Shown in pieces: positions 1 through 4,946 of a stretch of DNA of 5,177 nt. The notes beneath the pieces are model-generated. The model saw only the letters and a program-made list of their open reading frames with translations. It did not search any database and was not told the DNA's origin. The position numbers were made by a program, and so were the translations under genes. The DNA is taken from assembly GCA_017547995.1 (NCBI GenBank), contig JAFYNW010000248.1:1-5177 (forward strand). Direction: 5' to 3'. The DNA is from Clostridia bacterium (GTDB lineage Bacteria > Bacillota > Clostridia > Oscillospirales > Butyricicoccaceae). The stretch's first letter is position 1; each line of letters opens with the position of its first letter.

Positions 1-4
1 AGAC

Positions 5-204
5 GGGATGCCGAGGGCGGCATCCCCTACGTTAAAACTAAGTTTGCTCCGCAAGTGAAGAAACGAAGCACACTTCGTGCATGAAGTGTTGCCAAGGGCA
101 ACGTTGTTGTATCTCCGATGGATTGGATAGGGCGCACTGCGTGCTTGCGGGAGCGGCAAGCGGCTCCCCTACGGAAACGTAGGGACAAATCACGATTTGT
201 CCGC
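5..204. repeat. Multi-hairpin intergenic repeat, copy A (tandem unit 1)
   Basis: First unit of a tandem pair. In about 200 bp it holds eight short inverted repeats: GGGATGCC/GGCATCCC (5-26), TTGC-TCC-GCAA (44-54), ACACTTC/GAAGTGT (70-89), GTTGCC-AAG-GGCAAC (88-102), GCAC-TGC-GTGC (134-144), GGGAGC/GCTCCC (149-168), CTACG-GAAA-CGTAG (169-182) and GGACAAAT-CACG-ATTTGTCC (183-202). The unit recurs nearly unchanged at 205-402 and 1944-2141. It encodes no recognisable protein; open frames inside it exist in more than one register and follow the repeat. I recall similar hairpin-rich repeats from gut Clostridia, but no family name can be assigned. It may continue left of the window. Confidence 0.85.
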
Positions 205-424
205 GGGACGTCGAGGGCGCCGTCCCATACGGTAAAACTAAGTTTGCTCCGCAAGTGAAGAAATGAAGCACACTTCGTGTATGAAGTGTTCCTGCGGAAC
301 GTTGTTGTATCTCCGATGGATTGGATAGGGCGCACTGCGTGCTTTCGGGAGCAGCAAGCGGCTCCCCTACGGAAACGTAGGGACAAATCACGATTTGTCC
401 GCGGGACGTCGGGGGTGCCGTCCC
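205..424. repeat. Multi-hairpin intergenic repeat, copy B plus closing hairpin
   Basis: Second tandem unit, starting with GGGACG/CGTCCC (205-226) where copy A starts with GGGATGCC/GGCATCCC. It is 198 bp to the next unit start, against 200 for copy A; the difference is the middle hairpin, GTTCC-TGC-GGAAC (288-300) instead of GTTGCC-AAG-GGCAAC. It keeps the GGACAAAT-CACG-ATTTGTCC stem (381-400) and ends with a further GGGACG/CGTCCC hairpin (403-424). That last hairpin begins only 11 bases beyond the trkH stop codon, so in the trkH transcript the repeat would form the immediate 3' untranslated region. No T-run follows the hairpins on the minus strand, so they are not classical terminators. Confidence 0.85.
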
Positions 425-435
425 CTACGGTTTTG

Positions 436-1806
436 CTAACCTACGATGATTTTGCCGTCAGGGTATTTGATATTGGATTCCTTTCGGCCGCGGACGATGA
501 TTGCAAGGCCGAGAGTTATTATGCCCACTCGTCCTACGTACATCATTGCTATCAGCAGCAGCTTTGAAGGAATTGACAAAAGCGGTGTGATTCCTTCGGA
601 AAGTCCCACAGTAGCGAAGGCCGAAACGCACTCAAACATTGCCGTTTCAAAGGCTACGCCGTCCAGCATACTGAGCACAAGCGTGCCGCCGAATACGCAG
701 AATACCCCCACCATGATGATGGTGATTGCGTCGAGCACGTATCTGTAGGAAAGATTTCTGCCCCACACGATGATGTTCTGTCTGCCTCTCAGGGTGCTGA
801 TGGCAGTAAGCACAAGCAGGGTGATTGTGACAGTTTTGATGCCACCTGCCGTCGAGCCTGGCGAGCCGCCGATAAACATAAGCAGCATTGTGAAGGCTGT
901 GGATGCCGGGGTGAGATTTGCCTGCCCCATCTGGTCCATCCCCGCTGTGCGTGTCGAGACAGACTGGAAGAAGGACAGGAGTAATTTATCGAAAATGTTC
1001 TTGTTTTCAAGTGTAAGAGGGTTATTCCACTCGGCAATCAGGAAGAAAATCGTGCCTGAAACGAGCAAAACAGCCGATGAGGTCAGCACAAGCCTTGTAT
1101 GGAGGCTGAGTCTTTTGCCCTTCCCTGAGGAAAGCACGTCATCCCATACGTAGAAGCCGAGGCCGCCTAAAATTACCAGCAATGCGATAGTGAGAGTCAC
1201 TGTGAAGTCGCCTGCGTAATAAGCGAGGCTGGAAAACTCGCCCTTCACGCCCATAAGGTCGATGCCTGCATTGCAGAATGCCGAAACCGAATGGAAAACG
1301 CCCTTCCAGATTGCATCCTTCAGCTCAAAATCCTTTGCAAAGCGGACGGCAAGAATCACCGCGCCGCAAAGCTCGACGAGAAGGACGTTTTTGATGGTTT
1401 TTCTGGCAAGGCTGACGATGCCCGACATACTGTCGAGGCTGATTGATTTGCCGATGAGTACGCGCTCACGGATTGTGATTTTTCTGCCGACAAAAATCGA
1501 CAAAGCGGCAAGCATGAGCATAAAACCCATACCGCCAATCTGAATCATGGTGAGAATCACGCATTGACCGAAAAAGCTCCAATGGGTATAGGTGTCCACG
1601 ACGACAAGACCTGTTACACAGGTCGAAGTTGTGGCTGTGAAGAGAGCCGAAACAAAGTCGGTCGGCTGACCTGACCTTGACGACTGAGGCAGCATGAGAA
1701 GAATGGTGCCTGCAAGGATTATGAAGGCGAAGCCGAGGGCGATGACCTGCAACGGGTCACGATACGGCTTGCGCTGTTTTTTCGGTCGGTTTCGTAATAA
1801 AGTCAT
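436..1806 (-). CDS. TrkH/KtrB-family potassium uptake transporter, membrane subunit
   Basis: Integral membrane, ion-translocating subunit of a Trk/Ktr-type K+ uptake system. Numbering from a possible TTG start at 1833 (465 residues), the four selectivity-filter loops are all present: TCVTGL (71-76), FCNAGID (186-192), TRTAGMD (294-300) and FATVGLS (406-412). The gating-loop signature GGSPGSTAGGIKT (322-334) and the family-typical end YPDGKIIVG are also there. Eight or so hydrophobic segments fit the usual 2TM-P-repeat fold, and length is normal for KtrB. I prefer the ATG at 1806 (456 residues, MTLLRNRPKK...), because the TTG lies inside a repeat hairpin; an in-frame stop six bases upstream of it prevents further extension. 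Neither start has a Shine-Dalgarno site. Such proteins normally need a cytoplasmic RCK subunit (TrkA/KtrA), not seen here. Whether it is K+-only or Na+-coupled cannot be told. Confidence 0.95.
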   Translation of the reverse strand: MTLLRNRPKKQRKPYRDPLQVIALGFAFIILAGTILLMLPQSSRSGQPTDFVSALFTATTSTCVTGLVVVDTYTHWSFFGQCVILTMIQIGGMGFMLMLAALSIFVGRKITIRERVLIGKSISLDSMSGIVSLARKTIKNVLLVELCGAVILAVRFAKDFELKDAIWKGVFHSVSAFCNAGIDLMGVKGEFSSLAYYAGDFTVTLTIALLVILGGLGFYVWDDVLSSGKGKRLSLHTRLVLTSSAVLLVSGTIFFLIAEWNNPLTLENKNIFDKLLLSFFQSVSTRTAGMDQMGQANLTPASTAFTMLLMFIGGSPGSTAGGIKTVTITLLVLTAISTLRGRQNIIVWGRNLSYRYVLDAITIIMVGVFCVFGGTLVLSMLDGVAFETAMFECVSAFATVGLSEGITPLLSIPSKLLLIAMMYVGRVGIITLGLAIIVRGRKESNIKYPDGKIIVG

Positions 1807-1812
1807 AAAATC

Positions 1813-1932
1813 AGTTGTATTTTTGCGCAGCAAAAGTTATATTGCCGACGCAGTTATATTATGCTATGCATAGTTATATTTGCCCGTGGGCAAGTTGACG
1901 TGTCGTTGACAGTTATTGTGTGACAGGTCACA
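1813..1932. repeat. Linker-hairpin array (AGTTATATT linkers) at the trkH 5' end
   Basis: Short hairpins alternate with a near-constant nine-base linker. Linkers: AGTTGTATT (1813-1821), AGTTATATT (1835-1843, 1852-1860, 1872-1880) and a partial AGTTATTG (1911-1918). Hairpins between them: TTTTGC-GCA-GCAAAA (1821-1835), a degraded TGC-CGAC-GCA (1843-1852), TATGC-TAT-GCATA (1860-1872), TTGCC-CGTG-GGCAA (1880-1893), then the direct repeat GTTGAC-N5-GTTGAC (1894-1910) and finally TGTGAC-AG-GTCACA (1919-1932). Stem sequences differ from one hairpin to the next, yet each is self-complementary. On the minus strand each full linker contains TATAAC, close to a -10 box, but no matching -35 was found. The array runs into the trkH start region and takes the place of a normal ribosome binding site. 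Confidence 0.75.
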
Positions 1933-1943
1933 TTTATTGAGAC

Positions 1944-2165
1944 GGGATGCCGAGGGCGGCATCCCCTACGTTAAAACTAAGTTTGCTCCGCAAGTGAAGA
2001 AACGAAGCACACTTCGTGTATGAAGTGTTCCTGCGGAACGTTGTTGTATCTGCGATGCATTGAATAGGGCGCACTGCGTGCTTGCGGGAGCGGCAAGCGG
2101 CTCCCCTACGGAAACGTAGGGACAAATCACGATTTGTCCGCGGGACATTCATGAACGTCTCCTAC
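1944..2165. repeat. Multi-hairpin intergenic repeat, copy C (single unit)
   Basis: Third copy of the element at 5-424, again 198 bp from its first hairpin GGGATGCC/GGCATCCC (1944-1965) to its last. It combines features of the other two: the first hairpin and the GTGCTTGCGGG segment match copy A, while GTTCC-TGC-GGAAC (2027-2039) matches copy B. A stretch at 2049-2071 (TCTGCGATGCATTG...) differs from both but is 19/23 identical to 5009-5031 in another repeat. It keeps GGACAAAT-CACG-ATTTGTCC (2120-2139). The closing hairpin is different, an imperfect palindrome around TTCATGAA (2142-2163). It fills the space between the lysS terminator and the trkH leader. Confidence 0.85.
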
Positions 2166-2195
2166 AGATTGTACAAATCGGGCAATTTTCCACTT

Positions 2196-2236
2196 AATAT
2201 AAAACACACAAAGCGGACATTATAAAATGTCCGCTT
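2196..2236 (-). terminator. Intrinsic terminator of the greA-lysS operon
   Basis: A perfect 11-bp inverted repeat AAGCGGACATT (2211-2221) / AATGTCCGCTT (2226-2236) with a four-base loop begins 12 bases past the lysS stop codon. On the minus strand it is followed by TTTGTGTGTTTTAT, a T-rich though interrupted tail. This is the expected end of the greA-lysS transcript and separates it from trkH. Confidence 0.85.
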
Positions 2237-2248
2237 GGAGAGTATGCT

Positions 2249-3757
2249 TTAAGGTTTCATTGTTGGGAACAGGATAACGTCACGGATGGAGTCAGAGCCT
2301 GTGAGAAGCATTACACAGCGGTCGATACCGATGCCGAGGCCGCCTGTTGGTGGCATACCGTATTCGAGAGCGTTGATGAAGTCGTCGTCCATCATTTCTG
2401 TTTCGTCGTTGCCCTTGTCGCGGAGTTCAACCTGCTTCATGAATCTCTGCTTCTGGTCGATTGGGTCGTTGAGTTCGGAGAACGCATTACCCATTTCGCT
2501 GCGGCAGATGAAGAGCTCGAAGCGTTCTGTGAGACGTGGGTCGGATGGGGAACGCTTTGCAAGTGGGGAAACGTCAACAGGATGCATTGTGATGAAGGTT
2601 GGCTGAACCATGTGCTGTTCAACCTTCTGGTCATAGCATTCATAGAGAGCGTGGCCCCATGTTGGTTCAACGCCTTCCATGTCAACGCCAGCAGCGATAG
2701 CAGCCTTAACTGCTTCTGCATCGTCGTTGATAGCCATAAAGTCAACACCGAGGTATTCCTTGACAGCTTCAGCCATTGTCATACGGCGGAATGGAGCTTC
2801 GAGGGAAACCTTTTCGCCCTGCCATTCAACTTCGTATGTGCCGAGGATGTCACGAGCTGCGCCGGAGAGGAGGTCTTCAAAGAGGTCCATCATACCGTGG
2901 AAGTCTGTGTATGCCTGATAGAGCTCAACTGTTGTGAACTCTGGGTTGTGCTTTGTGTCCATACCTTCGTTACGGAAGATACGGCCTACTTCGTACACTC
3001 TTTCGAAGCCGCCGACGATGAGACGCTTGAGGTGAAGCTCTGTTGCAATTCTCATGTACATATCGATGTCGAGTGTGTTGTGGTGTGTGATGAATGGACG
3101 AGCTGCAGCACCGCCTGCGAGTGTGTTGAGGACCGGTGTTTCAACTTCCATAAAGCCACGGTTGTCAAGGAAGTTTCTGAGGTACTTGACAAACTTACTT
3201 CTGATTTCGAAGTTGCGGCGTACGTCTGTGTTTACGATGAGGTCAACGTAACGCTGACGGTAACGTGTTTCTGTGTCCTTGAGGCCGTGCCACTTTTCTG
3301 GGAGCGGACGGAGGGACTTGGAGAGAAGCTTGAGTTCCTTTACGTGGATGGAAATTTCGCCTCTTCTTGTCTTGAATACAAAGCCCTTGATACCGATGAT
3401 ATCACCGATGTCGAGCTTCTTGAAGCGTTCGTATTCTTCGATGCCGATTTCATCGATCTTTACGTATGCCTGGATACGGCCTGTCTTATCGAGGATATCG
3501 CAGAAGGAAGCCTTGCCCATTTCTCTCTTGGACATCATACGCCCCGCCAACACAACGTCAACGTTTTCCATTTCTTCGAAGTTTTCCTTGATAGGAGCTG
3601 CGTGGTGTGTTACGTCGAACTTTACTTCAGCGTAAGGGTCTCTGCCTTCGTCCTGAAGGCTCTTGAGCTTGTCTCTTCTGATCTGAAGAAGCTCGGAAAG
3701 CTGTTCAGCCTGCTGTTCTTCAGTAAGCTCTTCCTGCATAATCATTTCTTCGTTCAT
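2249..3757 (-). CDS. lysS: Lysyl-tRNA synthetase, class II
   Basis: Cytoplasmic enzyme that charges tRNA-Lys with lysine using ATP. The 502-residue length is typical. Residues about 65-145 form the OB-fold anticodon-binding domain (VVLAGRMMSKREMGKASF, then IHVKELKLLSKSLRPLP). The linker signature ETRYRQRYVDLIVN (163-176) is present. The class II catalytic core follows: motif 1 with EVETPVLNTLAGGAAARPF (204-222), motif 2 with VGRIFRNEGMDTKHNPEFT (257-275), and motif 3 with GLGIGIDR (473-480). NAFSELNDP (424-432) is also conserved. The ATG at 3757 is chosen because an AAGGGGA site lies six bases upstream; the Met at residue 5 lacks this. It is 14 bases downstream of greA, so the pair is co-transcribed, an arrangement common in Firmicutes. 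No T-box is visible ahead of the operon. Confidence 0.98.
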   Translation of the reverse strand: MNEEMIMQEELTEEQQAEQLSELLQIRRDKLKSLQDEGRDPYAEVKFDVTHHAAPIKENFEEMENVDVVLAGRMMSKREMGKASFCDILDKTGRIQAYVKIDEIGIEEYERFKKLDIGDIIGIKGFVFKTRRGEISIHVKELKLLSKSLRPLPEKWHGLKDTETRYRQRYVDLIVNTDVRRNFEIRSKFVKYLRNFLDNRGFMEVETPVLNTLAGGAAARPFITHHNTLDIDMYMRIATELHLKRLIVGGFERVYEVGRIFRNEGMDTKHNPEFTTVELYQAYTDFHGMMDLFEDLLSGAARDILGTYEVEWQGEKVSLEAPFRRMTMAEAVKEYLGVDFMAINDDAEAVKAAIAAGVDMEGVEPTWGHALYECYDQKVEQHMVQPTFITMHPVDVSPLAKRSPSDPRLTERFELFICRSEMGNAFSELNDPIDQKQRFMKQVELRDKGNDETEMMDDDFINALEYGMPPTGGLGIGIDRCVMLLTGSDSIRDVILFPTMKP

Positions 3758-3763
3758 AGTAAG

Positions 3764-3771
3764 TCCCCTTT
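3764..3771 (-). promoter_or_regulatory. Ribosome binding site of lysS
   Basis: On the minus strand AAAGGGGA lies six bases before the lysS ATG. It sits in the 14-base greA-lysS gap directly after the greA TAA, which allows coupled translation of the two genes. Confidence 0.85.
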
Positions 3772-4245
3772 TTATCTGGAAATTTCCAAAATCTTATACT
3801 GCTGCTTGCCTGCTGGTGCTTCAACAACTGCGATTTCGCCAACCTTCTTGCCGAGCATACCGATACCAAATGGAGATTCATCAGAGATTCTGCCTTCCAT
3901 TGGCTTAGCTTCCTGAGAGCCTACGATATAGTATTCTTCGATATCGCCCCATTCGAGGTCTTCAATCTTAACCTTGCAGCCTGTTGTAACCTTTTCAGGC
4001 ACTTCGTCGGATTCTTCAATGATTTCGTGGTTTTCGAGCATATTTTCTACTTCTGCAATACGGGAGTAGAGCTTGCCCTGTTCGTTCTTAGCTTCATCGT
4101 ATTCGCTGTTTTCGGAAAGGTCACCGAAGGAACGAGCTTCCTTAACCTGGTCTGCAACTTCCTTTTCACGTACTGTCTTCATGTATTCGAGCTCAGCCTT
4201 GAGTTCTTCGTACTTGTGAAGTGTCATTCTGAATTTCTTCTGCAT
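3772..4245 (-). CDS. greA: Transcription elongation factor GreA
   Basis: Binds RNA polymerase and stimulates cleavage of the 3' end of backtracked transcripts so that stalled complexes resume. The 157 residues match the family length. Residues about 8-75 form the N-terminal antiparallel coiled coil that enters the secondary channel. Its tip carries GDLSENSEYDEAK (41-53) with the acidic D42 and E45 expected to coordinate the catalytic Mg2+. Residues about 80-157 are the FKBP-like C-terminal domain with the hallmark ISDESPFGIGMLGKKVG (120-136) and EAPAG. The start at 4245 is supported by GAGGAG 11 bases upstream; Met7 (4227) is an alternative with no good site. First gene of the greA-lysS operon, with a consensus promoter about 80 bases upstream and a hairpin in its leader. 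Confidence 0.97.
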   Translation of the reverse strand: MQKKFRMTLHKYEELKAELEYMKTVREKEVADQVKEARSFGDLSENSEYDEAKNEQGKLYSRIAEVENMLENHEIIEESDEVPEKVTTGCKVKIEDLEWGDIEEYYIVGSQEAKPMEGRISDESPFGIGMLGKKVGEIAVVEAPAGKQQYKILEISR

Positions 4246-4256
4246 AGTGATGTGTG

Positions 4257-4262
4257 CTCCTC
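4257..4262 (-). promoter_or_regulatory. Ribosome binding site of greA
   Basis: GAGGAG on the minus strand, 11 bases before the ATG at 4245. The spacing is slightly long but it is the only purine-rich site nearby, and it decides in favour of this start over Met7. Confidence 0.75.
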
Positions 4263-4290
4263 ATTTATCTGATTATTTTTTAGTCATAGC

Positions 4291-4316
4291 GGAAAAACGC
4301 ATAGAGTTTATGCGTT
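4291..4316 (-). promoter_or_regulatory. Hairpin with T-run in the greA leader, possible attenuator
   Basis: On the minus strand AACGCATA (4316-4309) pairs with TATGCGTT (4303-4296) around a five-base loop, and the second arm runs into a stretch of five T. The predicted transcription start is near 4317, so the stem would form at the extreme 5' end of the mRNA. It could be a weak intrinsic terminator/attenuator or a 5' stabilising hairpin. The stem has only three G-C pairs, so termination would be inefficient. Confidence 0.5.
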
Positions 4317-4323
4317 ATAACAT

Positions 4324-4352
4324 ATTATATGGCTTAATTGAAAAAATGTCAA
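4324..4352 (-). promoter_or_regulatory. Consensus sigma-A promoter of greA-lysS
   Basis: On the minus strand TTGACA (4352-4347) and TATAAT (4329-4324) are separated by exactly 17 bases, so both hexamers match the housekeeping consensus perfectly. The spacer is A/T-rich with a T-tract just after the -35. The predicted start is near 4317, giving a leader of about 72 bases. This implies strong, largely constitutive initiation. Confidence 0.9.
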
Positions 4353-4462
4353 GGGAAAGTTTGTAATAACAGGGAAATATGAGCAGAAGGTTGGAATGCG
4401 GGTGACGTTTTAATGAAAAATGAATAATTCCGGTGTATGCGGCGTATTGGATAAGCGGACGA
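4353..4462. other. Intergenic spacer with no recognised feature
   Basis: No gene, RNA or convincing repeat was seen in this 110-bp stretch upstream of the greA promoter. It contains two TTTCCCT motifs on the minus strand (around 4355 and 4375) and ends next to an 8-bp palindrome, GCCCGGGC (4463-4470). Confidence 0.5.
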
Positions 4463-4470
4463 GCCCGGGC

Positions 4471-4670
4471 AAATTAAGTTTGCTTCGCAAGTGAAGGAGT
4501 GAAGCGCGCTTCGTACACGAAGTGTTGCCCTTGGCAACGTTGCGGTGTGACAAGTCACATTGAACAGGGTGGTACGTCATAAATGCCGTACCCTACGGAT
4601 TGACCACGAAAGAATGGTTGTAGGGTGCATTCACGAATGCACCGCGGACAATTCGTGAATTGTCCCTACG
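4471..4670. repeat. Diverged mosaic relative of the multi-hairpin element (copy D)
   Basis: The first part (about 4474-4541) aligns with positions 38-105 of copy A: AAGTTTGCTTCGCAAGTGAAG, the GAAGC-GC-GCTTC / CGAAGTG block, and GTTGCC-CTT-GGCAAC (4524-4538). The remainder uses other hairpins: TGTGAC-AA-GTCACA (4546-4559), GGTACG/CGTACC (4571-4592), GGTGCATT-CACG-AATGCACC (4624-4643) and GGACAATT-CGTG-AATTGTCC (4646-4665). The CCCTACGG joint seen in copies A-C is kept at 4591-4598. The whole is therefore a rearranged member of the same repeat world and not a simple copy. It lies upstream of the greA promoter. Confidence 0.7.
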
Positions 4671-4710
4671 GGTTTGGCGGCGGGATGATATAACAACCGC
4701 GAAATACATG

Positions 4711-4835
4711 GTGTCAGATTTGAAAGGCAGGTGTCAGATTGAAACTCCCCAAGTGTCAGATTTGCAAACCTGGTGTCATCTGTGACACTTCCGAGGTGTC
4801 ATTTTTGCGACTTCCCAGGTGTCATTTTTGACACC
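4711..4835. repeat. Array of six phased GTGTCA units
   Basis: GTGTCA begins at 4711, 4731, 4753, 4773, 4796 and 4819, with spacings of 20, 22, 20, 23 and 23 bp, about two helical turns. On the minus strand the units read roughly CAAAWM-TGACACC followed by TGGGAAG-like bases. The unit at 4773 and the last unit are also inverted repeats: GTGTCA-TCTG-TGACAC (4773-4788) and GGTGTCA-TTTT-TGACACC (4818-4835). The first three units carry GATT after the core and the last two carry TTTT. This fits a multi-site protein-binding region, such as a transposase-binding end or a regulator array. No transposase gene is in the window, so the function is unassigned. Confidence 0.7.
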
Positions 4836-4946
4836 CTAAATATATAATATAAATAAATAATATAAAAGATAAATCAAAGAAGATATATGCGCGCACGCGC
4901 GCGTGACGTGATTGATGGATTTTGTTTTTTGGGTTTTTATTTTCTC
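4836..4946. other. AT-rich tract, alternating purine-pyrimidine run and T-rich tract
   Basis: 4836-4880 is almost pure A/T (TATATAATATAAATAAATAA and similar). It is followed by an uninterrupted 23-base alternating purine-pyrimidine run at 4883-4905 that includes GCGCGCACGCGCGCG and the perfect palindrome CACGCGCGCGTG (4894-4905). Then comes a T-rich stretch at 4920-4944. No gene was recognised. Such a composition favours duplex opening and Z-DNA under negative supercoiling, but no origin-type boxes were seen. Confidence 0.6.

Noticed and set aside
144..168. Pseudoknot in copy A (CTTGC/GCAAG crossing GGGAGC/GCTCCC)
   Set aside because: The crossing stems leave no bases for the first loop, and copy B has CTTTC, which breaks the first stem. 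It is better seen as chance alternative pairing.
38..391. Minus-strand open frames in copies A and B (also 1934-2152 in copy C and 4349-4558 in copy D)
   Set aside because: They are composed of repeat DNA, open in two registers, have no good ribosome binding site, and encode Arg/Cys/Ser-rich peptides without a known domain.
403..424. Intrinsic terminator for trkH
   Set aside because: The stem is only 6 bp with a large loop and no T-run follows on the minus strand. It belongs to the repeat.
1872..1900. Promoter for trkH using TATAAC in the AATATAACT linkers
   Set aside because: The -10-like match repeats in every linker and no -35 hexamer stands 16-18 bases upstream of any of them.
1919..1932. 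CRP-type operator (TGTGA...TCACA)
   Set aside because: The half-sites are separated by four bases and not the six of the CRP consensus. The same motif recurs in a repeat, and CRP control by this site is not expected in Clostridia.
2582..3916. 444-codon open frame on the plus strand opposite lysS and the end of greA
   Set aside because: It lies in exact antisense codon register to lysS, where the lack of TTA, CTA and TCA codons in a biased gene leaves the opposite strand open. Its product is Cys/Val/Phe-rich with no family features, and lysS and greA are certain.
4246..4320. T-box or lysine riboswitch ahead of greA-lysS
   Set aside because: The leader is only about 72 bases, too short for either, and lacks a T-box TGGN-type element or specifier loop.
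4711..4835. CRISPR array
   Set aside because: The repeated core is only 6-10 bases with about 15-base intervals that themselves drift. Repeat and spacer lengths are far too short and no cas gene is present.
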